Below the pieces are notes generated by a model, which worked only from the letters and a program-made list of their open reading frames with translations, was not told the DNA's origin and searched no databases. From assembly GCA_944321145.1 (NCBI GenBank), contig CALUKF010000002.1:1-64000 (forward strand): a stretch of DNA of 64,000 nt, in the 5' to 3' direction. Made by a program: the position numbers and the translations under genes. Source of the stretch: an uncultured Odoribacter sp. (GTDB lineage Bacteria; Bacteroidota; Bacteroidia; Bacteroidales; Marinifilaceae). Positions 27,064 through 36,057 of the stretch are shown piece by piece. Every line of letters begins with the position of its first letter. The first letter of the stretch is position 1.

Positions 27064-28230
27064 TCATTTCTTCATAACTGTAACCACATTCCCTTTTCGC
27101 GAAAAACCGATTTTATTGGTTTCTTGAATAATATCCAAAATCTTGTCTATATGCTCATAACGTCCCAAATTGGCAGACAACCGGATATCCTTCACTGATT
27201 CCCCTATATAAAACACGTCCACCGAATACCACCGCGCCAACATAGTCATCACATCTTCCAACCGTTGGTTTTTAAAGACAAACATGCCTTCCACCCAACC
27301 GGTATACAACTGCACATCCACTTTCTTCACCTCCGCTTGCCGTGTCTGCACATCCAGCACATACTGCTGCGAAGGAATCAATGCCACCGGCTTGCTCCCA
27401 GCCCCGTAAGCACAAACTTCCACGCCCCCCTCCACCAGCGTCGCCTGCATGGTCTCATCCTCAGCATACGCCTTCACATCGAATTGCGTACCCGTCACCT
27501 CCACTTGCATCTGCGTGGTCTCCACAATAAAAGGCATCTCCGCATTCTTTGCCACCTCGAAGAATGCCTCCCCATCCAAATACACCCTCCGCTCCTTGCC
27601 GACAAACCGCACCGGATAACGCAATTCCGTCTCGCAATTCAAGCGCACGATTGTTCCGTCAGCCAACTCCACCGCATAATCCGCACCACCCGGCACACGC
27701 ACCGTGTTATACACCGGCTCTTCCTCCATCACGCCTTCCACATCCGCCTCCCGGTAAGACAACCGCTTGCAACTGTCTGCCGCAATCCGCCTCCCGTCTT
27801 CTGTCTTAATATTCAGCGCATTCCCGCCAAGTTCAACCCGTTCTCCACTTGCCAATATCAATTCTGCTGTCCTTCGTCCAACCAAAGTTTCCGCCGCTGC
27901 CAACGTCTTTTCCTCCACCTCTACCCTATCCGCAAAAAACCAAACTGCCAACAACACCGCCACAGAAGCCGCCGCTGCCCCACACCAACGCCAAAGAGCA
28001 CGCCCCCGTCCCCTCTTCGTACGCCCCGCAAAACGCCTGTACTCCTCCTCCACATCCATGCGGAAGGCATCTGCACGCCGCATGTAAGCCTCGCGATACA
28101 GCCTTATTTCCTCGAAAAGTGCCCGGTGTTCAGGCGTTTTTATCCACGCGCGGAACTCCTCCCCTGCCATCATCTCCGGATGCGCCAGGCAATAAACTGC
28201 AAATTCTATGTCATCGTTCCAATGTTCCAT
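27064..28230 (-). CDS. FecR-type anti-sigma factor, locus 1
   Basis: 388 aa. Cytoplasmic N-terminal helical domain, one membrane segment (about 86-103), periplasmic FecR domain (about 170-265, with VPGGADYAVELADGTIVRLN and GEAFFEV), and C-terminal DUF4974 (about 310-385) that contacts the SusC STN domain. Holds its sigma factor inactive until SusC is loaded. Confidence 0.94.
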   Translation of the reverse strand: MEHWNDDIEFAVYCLAHPEMMAGEEFRAWIKTPEHRALFEEIRLYREAYMRRADAFRMDVEEEYRRFAGRTKRGRGRALWRWCGAAAASVAVLLAVWFFADRVEVEEKTLAAAETLVGRRTAELILASGERVELGGNALNIKTEDGRRIAADSCKRLSYREADVEGVMEEEPVYNTVRVPGGADYAVELADGTIVRLNCETELRYPVRFVGKERRVYLDGEAFFEVAKNAEMPFIVETTQMQVEVTGTQFDVKAYAEDETMQATLVEGGVEVCAYGAGSKPVALIPSQQYVLDVQTRQAEVKKVDVQLYTGWVEGMFVFKNQRLEDVMTMLARWYSVDVFYIGESVKDIRLSANLGRYEHIDKILDIIQETNKIGFSRKGNVVTVMKK

Positions 28231-28375
28231 TTTCTATATCCTTTTCCTATAACACAGCTATCCCTCAAAAATGGGTGAGTGAAAAAGCAAAAAATTTCAT
28301 GTAAAGGCAGAAAAAAATGCCCCTCAACAAGAACCAAGCAAAAAGAAAAGATATTTCAACCCGTTACCGGGGAAA

Positions 28376-28939
28376 TTAAGACCGGCGGCGGGAGCGTGCA
28401 CCGGTAAAGAAAAGCAGGAGCACGGAAGGGGGAAATTCGTCGCGGAGGATTTTCAAGCCGGCGGCAATATGCGTCTTCACGGTATTGACAGAGATGTCGA
28501 GAAGGTCGGCGATTTCCTTGTAGCGTTTGCCGTCGAGAAAGCAAAGGCGCATGACTTCGCTGCAACGACCGGGAAGGGTGTCGATACGTTTGATAATGTC
28601 GGCAATCAATTCCTCGTGGTTGTCGGCACGAGGGTCTTCGTACAGCTCGCCGCGCTGCATTTCGGCTGCTTCGTGGCGTTCGCGAACCCGGAGATGGTCA
28701 ATGTAATTGAGGGCATTGTTGCGGGTCAGGTTCATGAGGTAAGGATACATAGGACGGGTGAAGTCGACTTCGTGGCGATGCGTCCACACGGAAAGGAAAG
28801 CATCGTGCACAAGGTCTTTGGCAGCTTCTTCGTCATTGACGAAGGAGGCAGCATAAACACAAAGCGGTTTGAAGTACTGCCGGAAGCAGTCTTCAAACGC
28901 TTTGCGGATATTCCGGTTGTTCAATGATTCATCGTCCAT
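28376..28939 (-). CDS. ECF RNA polymerase sigma factor, locus 1
   Basis: 187 aa. Sigma region 2 (DEEAAKDLVHDAFLSVWTHR, about 37-56) and region 4 (about 110-170, with KEIADLLDISVNTVKTHI). Bacteroidota-type ECF sigma that directs transcription of its SusCD locus. It starts 25 bases after the S41 protease gene ends and may be cotranscribed with it. Confidence 0.94.
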   Translation of the reverse strand: MDDESLNNRNIRKAFEDCFRQYFKPLCVYAASFVNDEEAAKDLVHDAFLSVWTHRHEVDFTRPMYPYLMNLTRNNALNYIDHLRVRERHEAAEMQRGELYEDPRADNHEELIADIIKRIDTLPGRCSEVMRLCFLDGKRYKEIADLLDISVNTVKTHIAAGLKILRDEFPPSVLLLFFTGARSRRRS

Positions 28940-28964
28940 CGGAAAGATTTTTAGGATATCGCAT

Positions 28965-31900
28965 TTACCAATCCACGGGTTGCGCGTCGATTTGCTTCAA
29001 GAGCTCTTCGACGGCTTTTTCCAACTGAAGGTCACGCCCTTCAATGACTTTGTCGTAGTCATTACGCACCTTGAAATCTGGTTCCAACTGGGAATTTTCC
29101 AGATAGGTACCGTCCTGCGTACGATAGCCGATGACAGGAATGCCAAAGAACATGGAGGGGTCTTGGAGCGTCTCCCAATTCACGGAAGTCATGGTGCCGG
29201 GCACAGGCATGCCGACCACAGAGCCCAGCTGCATGTGCTGATAAACCCAAGGAGTGCCATGCGCATTCGAGTAATTCGCCTCGCAGACAATCATGATGGA
29301 AGGCTTGTTGTAGCGGCGGGAGGGCATGTCGCACGCCACGGTGCCGCGGATGACCTGTTCCAGGTATTTGTGCCCGCTGAAGAGGATTTCAATGTCCTCG
29401 TGGAGGCGGCCGCCGCCATTGTTGCGGGTGTCGATGACAATGCCGTCACGCAAATTGTATTTGCCCAAAATATCGGAATAAACATCGCGGAAACTGCCGT
29501 CGTCCATGCTGGCGATGTGCACGTAACCCAGCCGCCCGTTGGAAAGACGGTCTACTTCCTCGGCACGGGTCTTAATCCAACGCTTGTAAAGAAGTTGCTC
29601 CTGCCCGGCAACGGAAATGGGCTTAACGGTCTCTTCCCAGCGTTCTTTTGCCTGCGGGTCATAGAGCGAGAACAGGACAGTCTTACCCGCCTTGCCGTTG
29701 ATGAGCGGGTAATAGTCCTCGCCCGCCTTGATGGGCATGCCATCCACCTTTTCGATAATCACGCCGGGAGCCACACGGGTCTCGCTGTTGTCAAAAGGAC
29801 CATATTCGAGCACTTCCTCAATGCGCAGCCCATCGCCGGCATACGCCCAGTCAAAGAGCAGACCGAATTCAGGCGTGGCTTTCTTTGCCCCCACGCCCCG
29901 ATAAGAAGCACCCGTATGGGAAACGTTCAATTCGCCAAGAATTTCACTGAGCATTTCGGCAAAGTCGTAGTTGTTGTTGATATGCGGGAGGAAAGGTTCA
30001 TAGGCGCGCTTCAAGGCTTCGAGGTCTACGCCGTGGCAATCCTCGCGGTAGAAACGCTTTTCTTCCTGCGAAAACACATGGTCAAACATATAACGCCGTT
30101 CGGCTGCTTTGTCCAAATCCATTTTCAGCGTGAAAGACATGGGGGTGACATTCCCGCCGGGGAGAGCCATTTTGGAAGGATTGCCGCCCAAGATGTAGAG
30201 CGTCTTGCCGCTTTTGTCCAACTGGAGAGAAGCATAGCGAAGGTTCATCTTCTTGAACAAGCGCACGTTGCCCGTGCGGATTTCCTTGCTCCACAGGTCA
30301 TAACCACCCTCGAAGGCAGAAAGGAAATAAAGGGTCTCGCCGTCGGGCGTCAGGACTGCCGATGCCAATCGCGAAGACATCGGGGTGAGGCGCACCACGC
30401 GGTCTTCCAAACGGTTGAGGTCGATTTCCACGGCTTTGGGAGACTCTTTTTCAGGTTCTTCCTTGGCATCCTTGTCCTTGGATTTCTTCTTTTCGTCAGC
30501 GGCTTCAGCCTCTTCCTTGCGCTGCATTTTCTCCTCCTCTTTCCTCAACTCCAATTCCTCCTTGGAAAGGAAGAATTTTTCCATCGTCTCGCCGTTCATG
30601 AAGGCAATGCACACATCATTGAGGCTGCCCCAAGAAGCGTGGGAACGCATGCCGTAACGGTCAGTGATGAAAAGGAGGGCATTGCCGCCCATCACCCAAC
30701 GAGGAGAATGGTCAATGTAAGCGCTGTTGGTGACGTTATAGATTTTCCCGCCTTCCTTGGCAGAAACAATGCCCACGTCGCTATACGGGTCATGGCGGTT
30801 GGTGATGAGCGTGAGGGCAAACCAATTGCCGTCGGGCGACCATTCGTAAGAAAAGGAACCGCCCACGTCGTTGCCGTAATGCTGCGTGCCGTCGGTAATC
30901 TGGCGCACTTTGCCGCTCTTGAGGTTCAGGACTTTCAGCAAATGGCGGTTCTCGATGAATGCCACCTCCTTGCCGTCAGGTGAAAATGCCGGAGAGGTAC
31001 GCTCCACATTGTCCTTGAAAAGCGGCTGCTCGTCAATAAGGGTCGCATGCGCAAAATCAATATCCTCAGGGCGCACGCGCGTGGCTTTGTAAAGGCTCCA
31101 CACGCCGGTGCGGCAGCTGGAATAAACAAGCGTTTTGCCGTCGGGCGAAATGGCCACACCCTGCTCCGCTTCGGGAGTATGGGTAATTTGCTTTGCCGTG
31201 CCGTATTTCTCCGAAACAACGAACACTTCGCCCCGGTTAATCATGGCAATATCGTTGCCCTTCTCCGGCAAAGCATAATCCGACGCACCCCGGAGGGAAA
31301 GGGTGGTCAACTGCTCCTCGGGGAGGTCATTGATGATTTCCACTTTCACTTTCTGCGGCTTGCCGTCCGGCTTCAGCGTATAAATCTCGCCCTGATAACC
31401 GAAACAGAGCGTCCCGTCATTCGCCTGGGTAAGGAAACGCACGGGGTGGTTTTTGAAATTCGTAAGCGGCTTGGCATTTGCCAAATCACCAGCCACACCT
31501 TTATAAACATTGAAAGAACCGCCATTGCGCTCGCTCAGGAAAACAATGCCCCCATCAGGGGTGTAAATAGGCGAACGATCTTCACCGGGATTTTCAGTCA
31601 GGAGCGTATGGGTATTCTGCGCAGCGTCGTAATAAAAAATATCGCGCGCCACGGATGAGGTATGGTGCTTGCGCCATATATTCTCGCTGCCCGTCCGGTT
31701 CTCATAAATAAAAGATTTCCCGTCCTTGTCGAAGGAAAGATTGCATACGGGAGCTGCCAACACCAATTCCGGGCGGCCGCCTTCCACCGGTATGCGGTAC
31801 AATTCGGTAATCCAAGCGTCAGGAAACATCGCGCTGCTCGCAGGGTCTTGGATGGTGGCAGAGAAATAAATCTGCCGGTCGTCCGGCGAAAAGCCCAAAA

Positions 31901-32228
31901 GGGTTTCCCGCGTCGAATGGGTGGTCACGCGCTGCGCCGCGCCTCCGGCAGACGCCACAGTGAAGATATCCATGCCGCCCTCGCGGTCAGAGATAAATGC
32001 CAATATCTTGCCGTCGTGCGACCAGACCGGAGACGATTCATAACTGTCCCCCGTAGTCAATTGCCGCGCCATACCGCCCCGGCTATCCACCACGTAAATA
32101 TCTCCCTTATAAGCAAATGCAATCTCACTGCCGTCAGGAGAAATCGCGCAGTAACGCATCCACAAAGGGCTCGCGCCTGCCATCAGCGCATTGCCCAACA
32201 ATAGAAATACTAATACAAATCTGTACAT
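28965..32228 (-). CDS. Tricorn-type S41 protease with beta-propellers and PDZ domain
   Basis: 1087 aa with a signal peptide. N-terminal PD40/TolB-like propeller repeats (SPDGSEIAF, SHDGKILAF, SPDGKTLVY and others to about 620), a charged Lys/Glu linker near 560-590, a PDZ domain (about 760-850) and an S41 core. The catalytic Ser is in NYSNAHG (about 990), aligned with the tricorn serine. Degrades peptides in the periplasm or at the surface. Located upstream of sigma 1 and head to head with sigma 2. Confidence 0.93.
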   Translation of the reverse strand: MYRFVLVFLLLGNALMAGASPLWMRYCAISPDGSEIAFAYKGDIYVVDSRGGMARQLTTGDSYESSPVWSHDGKILAFISDREGGMDIFTVASAGGAAQRVTTHSTRETLLGFSPDDRQIYFSATIQDPASSAMFPDAWITELYRIPVEGGRPELVLAAPVCNLSFDKDGKSFIYENRTGSENIWRKHHTSSVARDIFYYDAAQNTHTLLTENPGEDRSPIYTPDGGIVFLSERNGGSFNVYKGVAGDLANAKPLTNFKNHPVRFLTQANDGTLCFGYQGEIYTLKPDGKPQKVKVEIINDLPEEQLTTLSLRGASDYALPEKGNDIAMINRGEVFVVSEKYGTAKQITHTPEAEQGVAISPDGKTLVYSSCRTGVWSLYKATRVRPEDIDFAHATLIDEQPLFKDNVERTSPAFSPDGKEVAFIENRHLLKVLNLKSGKVRQITDGTQHYGNDVGGSFSYEWSPDGNWFALTLITNRHDPYSDVGIVSAKEGGKIYNVTNSAYIDHSPRWVMGGNALLFITDRYGMRSHASWGSLNDVCIAFMNGETMEKFFLSKEELELRKEEEKMQRKEEAEAADEKKKSKDKDAKEEPEKESPKAVEIDLNRLEDRVVRLTPMSSRLASAVLTPDGETLYFLSAFEGGYDLWSKEIRTGNVRLFKKMNLRYASLQLDKSGKTLYILGGNPSKMALPGGNVTPMSFTLKMDLDKAAERRYMFDHVFSQEEKRFYREDCHGVDLEALKRAYEPFLPHINNNYDFAEMLSEILGELNVSHTGASYRGVGAKKATPEFGLLFDWAYAGDGLRIEEVLEYGPFDNSETRVAPGVIIEKVDGMPIKAGEDYYPLINGKAGKTVLFSLYDPQAKERWEETVKPISVAGQEQLLYKRWIKTRAEEVDRLSNGRLGYVHIASMDDGSFRDVYSDILGKYNLRDGIVIDTRNNGGGRLHEDIEILFSGHKYLEQVIRGTVACDMPSRRYNKPSIMIVCEANYSNAHGTPWVYQHMQLGSVVGMPVPGTMTSVNWETLQDPSMFFGIPVIGYRTQDGTYLENSQLEPDFKVRNDYDKVIEGRDLQLEKAVEELLKQIDAQPVDW

Positions 32229-32255
32229 AACAATTACGATTCAAAATTCAGACGA

Positions 32256-32263
32256 CAAATATA
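32256..32263 (-). promoter_or_regulatory. -7 element of the S41 protease
   Basis: TATATTTG on the minus strand, 28 bases before the start. No good -33. Confidence 0.4.
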
Positions 32264-32334
32264 AGAAGTTTATGTACATTTTTGAAAAAGATTGCGGAAT
32301 TTGAATGCCTGCGGACGAAAACAGCAAAAAATCA

Positions 32335-32364
32335 TTTGGCATTGCGAAAAATTAGCTACCTTTG
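32335..32364 (+). promoter_or_regulatory. Promoter of the second sigma gene
   Basis: TTTG 32335-32338, 18 nt, TACCTTTG 32357-32364; start near 32371. This housekeeping-type promoter lies inside the longer open frame and shows that translation starts at 32418. Confidence 0.65.
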
Positions 32365-32417
32365 ATGCCGTTAGGAGAGGGCGAAAACTATGGGATAGCC
32401 AACAAGAACAAACGGAA

Positions 32418-32987
32418 ATGGAAAAAGATTTTATACAACGGCTGCAACAACGGGAAAACCGGGCTTATGTTGAGTTATACGACTGCTATTTCGAGCGGCT
32501 GCAACGCCTCGCTGCCAATTACGTGTTCGACACGGACACGGCAAAGGACATCGTGCAGTCTGCCCTCATCAACCTCTACGAGCATGTCGATACGCTGACG
32601 CCAGAGATGAATCTCGGCGCCTACCTCGCAGTGGCAGTGCGCAATGCTTGCCTCAATTACCTTCGCGACAGGCAAGTCGAAGACCGCCACAAAGTCCTCT
32701 ATCTCCAAGCCTCCGAACAAGCGGACGCCCTCGATTGGCTCGACGACGAGGAACTCATCGCGAAAGTCAAGTCTACCATCGCCTCCCTCCCCGGGAAATA
32801 CCGCGAAATCTGCGAATTGCGCTTCTACGAAAACCTCCGTTACAACGAGATTGCCGCCCGCCTGGACATCACCGAAGCCGCTGCCAAGGTGCAAGTCCAC
32901 CGCGCCATCCAGAAAATCAAAGATGCCCTCGCCGGCAAGGACGGCAACCTCATCGGGCTCATCGTTTTCTACGAAATCTTCGACTGA
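32418..32987 (+). CDS. ECF RNA polymerase sigma factor, locus 2
   Basis: 189 aa from the ATG at 32418 (MEKDFIQRLQQREN). Region 2 with DTDTAKDIVQSALINLYEH (about 38-56) and region 4 with NEIAARLDITEAAAKVQVH (about 145-163). It presumably serves the SusCD locus that follows, but its FecR partner begins only at 34808, after two genes on the other strand. Confidence 0.93.
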   Translation: MEKDFIQRLQQRENRAYVELYDCYFERLQRLAANYVFDTDTAKDIVQSALINLYEHVDTLTPEMNLGAYLAVAVRNACLNYLRDRQVEDRHKVLYLQASEQADALDWLDDEELIAKVKSTIASLPGKYREICELRFYENLRYNEIAARLDITEAAAKVQVHRAIQKIKDALAGKDGNLIGLIVFYEIFD

Positions 32988-33017
32988 AACGGCTGCCATC
33001 CCCTTGCCCGACGTCCG

Positions 33018-33656
33018 CTACTCCTTCTCCCACAACGCCAGGCTCACCGAATCCGACGCACGGGTGCCGCCGGCATTCTGCGCAAATCCATACGCTACCC
33101 AATGCCTGCCGTCCCCCTCTTGAACGAACGGGAACGTCGCTTCCCCGCTCTCCCCGCGCCTGCCCAACTCTTCGAGCATAACCTCCCTTTTGTCAATATC
33201 GACAACAATCCCGAAAAGGCGGTCGTCCCCCAGGCAATTGGGTCTGTCCGCCTGCCGTTCCCAGCGGAATGTCACCGTCCGTTGCTCCCAATCCACCTCC
33301 GCCGTCATCAAAGGCGCATGCAACGGTCCTCCCGCAAAGCGGAGGTCAAGCCAATCTGCCGGCTCTGCCAATCCGCGCCCCACGCCCTCCCGCATGAGGT
33401 TGGCTTGCACGAAACGGTTCCATGCCGTCTTCCGCGACGTGGTGCAAAAGCCCACTGTCGAGAGGGCAATGGCATACCCGCAAATCTTTTTCAGCGTCCG
33501 CATCCGGTCGCGGTGCTTGAGCTGCGGTTCCGACTTTTTGTCCTTACGCTGCAACGGATTCTGCCGCAACACCTGTTTCCCGCCCGCCTCGTATGTCGTG
33601 ATATTGCCGACGGACTTCCTCATCCTCTGAAATATAACCGATTCAAAAATAGCCAT
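33018..33656 (-). CDS. DUF6266-like protein B
   Basis: 212 aa from the ATG at 33656 (MAIFESVIF), two bases after the upstream stop. N-terminal GNITTYEAGGKQVLR, a basic helix-rich segment, then a beta-rich C-terminal half with a conserved GDDRLFGIVVDI stretch that matches GDDRMLAAVITDD in its neighbour. Resembles the DUF6266 group of Bacteroidota proteins of unknown function. Sits antisense between sigma 2 and FecR 2. Confidence 0.65.
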   Translation of the reverse strand: MAIFESVIFQRMRKSVGNITTYEAGGKQVLRQNPLQRKDKKSEPQLKHRDRMRTLKKICGYAIALSTVGFCTTSRKTAWNRFVQANLMREGVGRGLAEPADWLDLRFAGGPLHAPLMTAEVDWEQRTVTFRWERQADRPNCLGDDRLFGIVVDIDKREVMLEELGRRGESGEATFPFVQEGDGRHWVAYGFAQNAGGTRASDSVSLALWEKE

Positions 33657-33658
33657 AA

Positions 33659-34309
33659 TCAATCCATTAATGGTTTCTCAATCCGAAAATAAACACCCGG
33701 CGAATACTTTCCGCCCTCCGCCGCTCCGAAAAACACGTACACATGCGCCGTCTGCCATTCCCCTTCCGGCAACACCACGCAGCCCTGCCCATCCTGCCGC
33801 CGCCCCGTCCGTTCCTCCGGCATCAGCACCCGGTACGGCTCATCGTCCGTAATCACCGCCGCCAGCATGCGGTCGTCCCCGCGCGCCGTCTCGCCGCTCG
33901 TATTATCCACCCAGGCAAAACCGAGCCGCCTGTCCGCCATATCCGTCACCGCCAATTCATTCGACAACTGCAAACTGCCGCCCGCCAGCGTCAGCAACCC
34001 GTAATCCACATAATCCTCCTCCCCGAACGCATTCATATTCTTGCTCAGGAAAAGATTATACCCGGAACGCGCCCCCACCTCGCGGCTCCATGCCGCAAAC
34101 ACCTCCCGCAACTCACACTCCTTCACAAAGCGGTGCATCACCATCGCCCCAGCCATTTTCGACTGTTGTCGCACCTGTTTTTCCGTCGCGGCGCCTTCCC
34201 GCCGCCGCGGGCGCCGCCGCAAATACGTTTTCCCGCCTACCCGGTACAACACGAAATTTCCCAACTTTCCGGAAACTCCGCCTTCAACTCCAAAATCAAT
34301 TTCTGCCAT
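33659..34309 (-). CDS. DUF6266-like protein A
   Basis: 216 aa. Begins MAEIDFGVEGGVSGKLGNF and continues VLYRVGGKTYLRRRP, the Gly-rich start and basic motif of DUF6266-like proteins, then a helical part (FVKECELREVFAAWSRE) and a beta-rich end. Clear paralogue of the next gene and translationally adjacent to it. Function unknown. The 23-bp inverted-repeat segment lies directly upstream. Confidence 0.68.
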   Translation of the reverse strand: MAEIDFGVEGGVSGKLGNFVLYRVGGKTYLRRRPRRREGAATEKQVRQQSKMAGAMVMHRFVKECELREVFAAWSREVGARSGYNLFLSKNMNAFGEEDYVDYGLLTLAGGSLQLSNELAVTDMADRRLGFAWVDNTSGETARGDDRMLAAVITDDEPYRVLMPEERTGRRQDGQGCVVLPEGEWQTAHVYVFFGAAEGGKYSPGVYFRIEKPLMD

Positions 34310-34343
34310 AACAATCTCATTTAACCCGCCTTACCCTCTCATC

Positions 34344-34569
34344 CTCCCCGCTTGGACAAGGCTTGGGATAAGAGTATCGGCTGATATATTTCTCAGGTAG
34401 CTAAGATATATTATTTTCCTTCAAAATACAAATATTCCTCGAATTTTTTTCGATTCTAATCGAACGAGAATCGAAGGATAATCGAACAACGAACGAAGAT
34501 AGAAGCTATCACGTAACTATGGCGTATATCTGGCATAACTGGAATTCCAAGCCTTGTCCAAGCGGGGAG
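34344..34569. repeat. 23-bp inverted repeats enclosing 180 bp: candidate invertible segment
   Basis: Left copy 34344-34366 and right copy 34547-34569 are perfect reverse complements. Each contains CTTG-GA-CAAG, a short imperfect dyad with a two-base centre such as recombinase crossover sites have. The spacing matches phase-variable promoter segments of Bacteroidales. No target-site duplication is visible, and no recombinase gene is in the window. The interior has only one-mismatch versions of the -7 element. Confidence 0.5.
34449..34486. promoter_or_regulatory. Helically phased AATCGAA half-sites
   Basis: TTCGATT at 34449 forms a 7-bp dyad with AATCGAA at 34458; AATCGAA recurs at 34469 and 34480, an exact 11-bp period. 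This suggests a protein-binding array on one face of the helix, inside the candidate invertible segment. Confidence 0.45.
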
Positions 34570-34807
34570 CAAGTGTTGAGCAAAAGCCGGGCAGGAAACG
34601 TTCCAACGAATACCAAGCCATGACAAGCCCCCAAACACCCCGTTTTCCACCCTAGCTAATGGTGGTTTCTGTGGATATTTTGCGGCTTTCCTTTTTGCCA
34701 TGACAATCACAATGAGGTAGTTGTATTTTTTAACAGAAAAAAGTGGCGGGATTTTGTAACTTTTTCCTCGGCTTGGTGTCAGTTAGGTGTAAATATTTAA
34801 TGTGATA

Positions 34808-35959
34808 ATGATGATTGATTGGTGGATTATAGAGAAAAGTATAGAAGACCGGCTGGCAGCGGAAGATGAAAAACGATTGCAGGCTTGGCTGAAGGAATCG
34901 CCTGAGCATGCACGCTTTTATGAGCGGGTCAAGCAAGCCCGGGAACAAGGATTGCCGGCGGGGAATTTTATCCAATGGCGGGAAATGTTTATCCGGGAAT
35001 TGGAAACGCGGAAACGCCGGAGAACCGTGCGAAGGCTGCGGACATGGGGCGGGGTGGCTGCCGTGATTGTACTGGGCATTGCCGGCGGCTGGTGGGCTTG
35101 GCAGATGCAAACATCCCAACAGACTGCAAAGCCAGTGCATGTGGCATATCAACAACCCGACCGCAACCGGGTACATATCATTACAGCAGCAGGCGAAGTA
35201 ATGAATCTGTCGTCTTCGACATTAAAGGATACAATAGAAATTGACGGGCAAGCCGTCTTGTGGGACAAAAAAGGGCTTGTGTATCGCAAAGATACTTGTG
35301 CCGGGGATACTTCAACCCTGAAGATGAATGAAATTTATATCCCGCGCGGAGCAGAATTTCAATTAACACTGGCAGATGGAAGCCGCATTTTCCTAAATTC
35401 AGACACCCGGCTACGCTATCCGTCACAATTTCGAGGCAGTCAGCGGATTGTTGAATTGAGCGGAGAAGCCTTTTTCGATATCAACCGCAAGGAGGATATG
35501 CCTTTTGTTGTCCAAGTAAACGGAATGGAGGTTACGGTACTAGGTACGGAATTTAACATGAATACCCGGAAACCGGAAAAAATACAGACAACACTGGTTA
35601 ATGGAAAGGTTGAAGTGAACTTTGAGGGAAAAACGCCGGTGGTATTACACCCGGGTGAAATGGCTTCAGCAAATACAGCCAGCGGTGAAATAAAGGCAGC
35701 CAAAGTGAATGTGCAAAGATACATTGCCTGGCGTTACGGCAATTTCTCTTTTGAAGAAGCCACGATGGAAGAAATCATGGGAGAACTATCCTTGTGGTAT
35801 GACGTAGAGGTTCAGTTTGCCGATGAGCGCTTGAAGCAAGAACGCTTCAGCGGCTATTTGCCAAGGAGCAAATCCGTCAACGACATTTTAAACAAAATAG
35901 AGCAGACAAACTATGTACATTTTTACGTTACAGGAAATCGAATTATTGTTGGATATTGA
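34808..35959 (+). CDS. FecR-type anti-sigma factor, locus 2
   Basis: 383 aa from the ATG at 34808 (ATG 34811 and GTG 34802 also possible). Membrane segment at about 78-95, FecR domain (about 170-265, with IPRGAEFQLTLADGSRIFLN and GEAFFDI), and C-terminal DUF4974 ending YVTGNRIIVGY. Partner of the sigma factor at 32418-32987, from which it has been separated. No consensus promoter is clear upstream. Confidence 0.93.
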   Translation: MMIDWWIIEKSIEDRLAAEDEKRLQAWLKESPEHARFYERVKQAREQGLPAGNFIQWREMFIRELETRKRRRTVRRLRTWGGVAAVIVLGIAGGWWAWQMQTSQQTAKPVHVAYQQPDRNRVHIITAAGEVMNLSSSTLKDTIEIDGQAVLWDKKGLVYRKDTCAGDTSTLKMNEIYIPRGAEFQLTLADGSRIFLNSDTRLRYPSQFRGSQRIVELSGEAFFDINRKEDMPFVVQVNGMEVTVLGTEFNMNTRKPEKIQTTLVNGKVEVNFEGKTPVVLHPGEMASANTASGEIKAAKVNVQRYIAWRYGNFSFEEATMEEIMGELSLWYDVEVQFADERLKQERFSGYLPRSKSVNDILNKIEQTNYVHFYVTGNRIIVGY

Positions 35960-35965
35960 TTGAAA

Positions 35966-35993
35966 ACCGGAAGGAATGGCGTTTCCTCCCGGT
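35966..35993 (+). terminator. Hairpin between fecR and susC, locus 2
   Basis: ACCGG/CCGGT outer and AGGAA/TTCCT inner pairs, with one mismatch and a short loop, six bases after the fecR stop. Confidence 0.4.
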
Positions 35994-36057
35994 CGAAGAT
36001 CAAAACTAAATAATAAGGTGTGAGTTATTTTTTTAGTATCAATCAAAAAACAAATGT

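Noticed and set aside
28869-30983. Very long open frame (about 700 codons) opposite the S41 protease
   Set aside because: It mirrors the codon pattern of the real gene on the other strand; the product lacks any recognisable domain and the S41 frame is full-length with motifs.
32292-32417. N-terminal extension of sigma factor 2
   Set aside because: It contains the consensus promoter at 32335-32364, and homology begins at the ATG at 32418.
34344-34569. MITE or small insertion element
   Set aside because: Inverted repeats are present but no target-site duplication flanks them.
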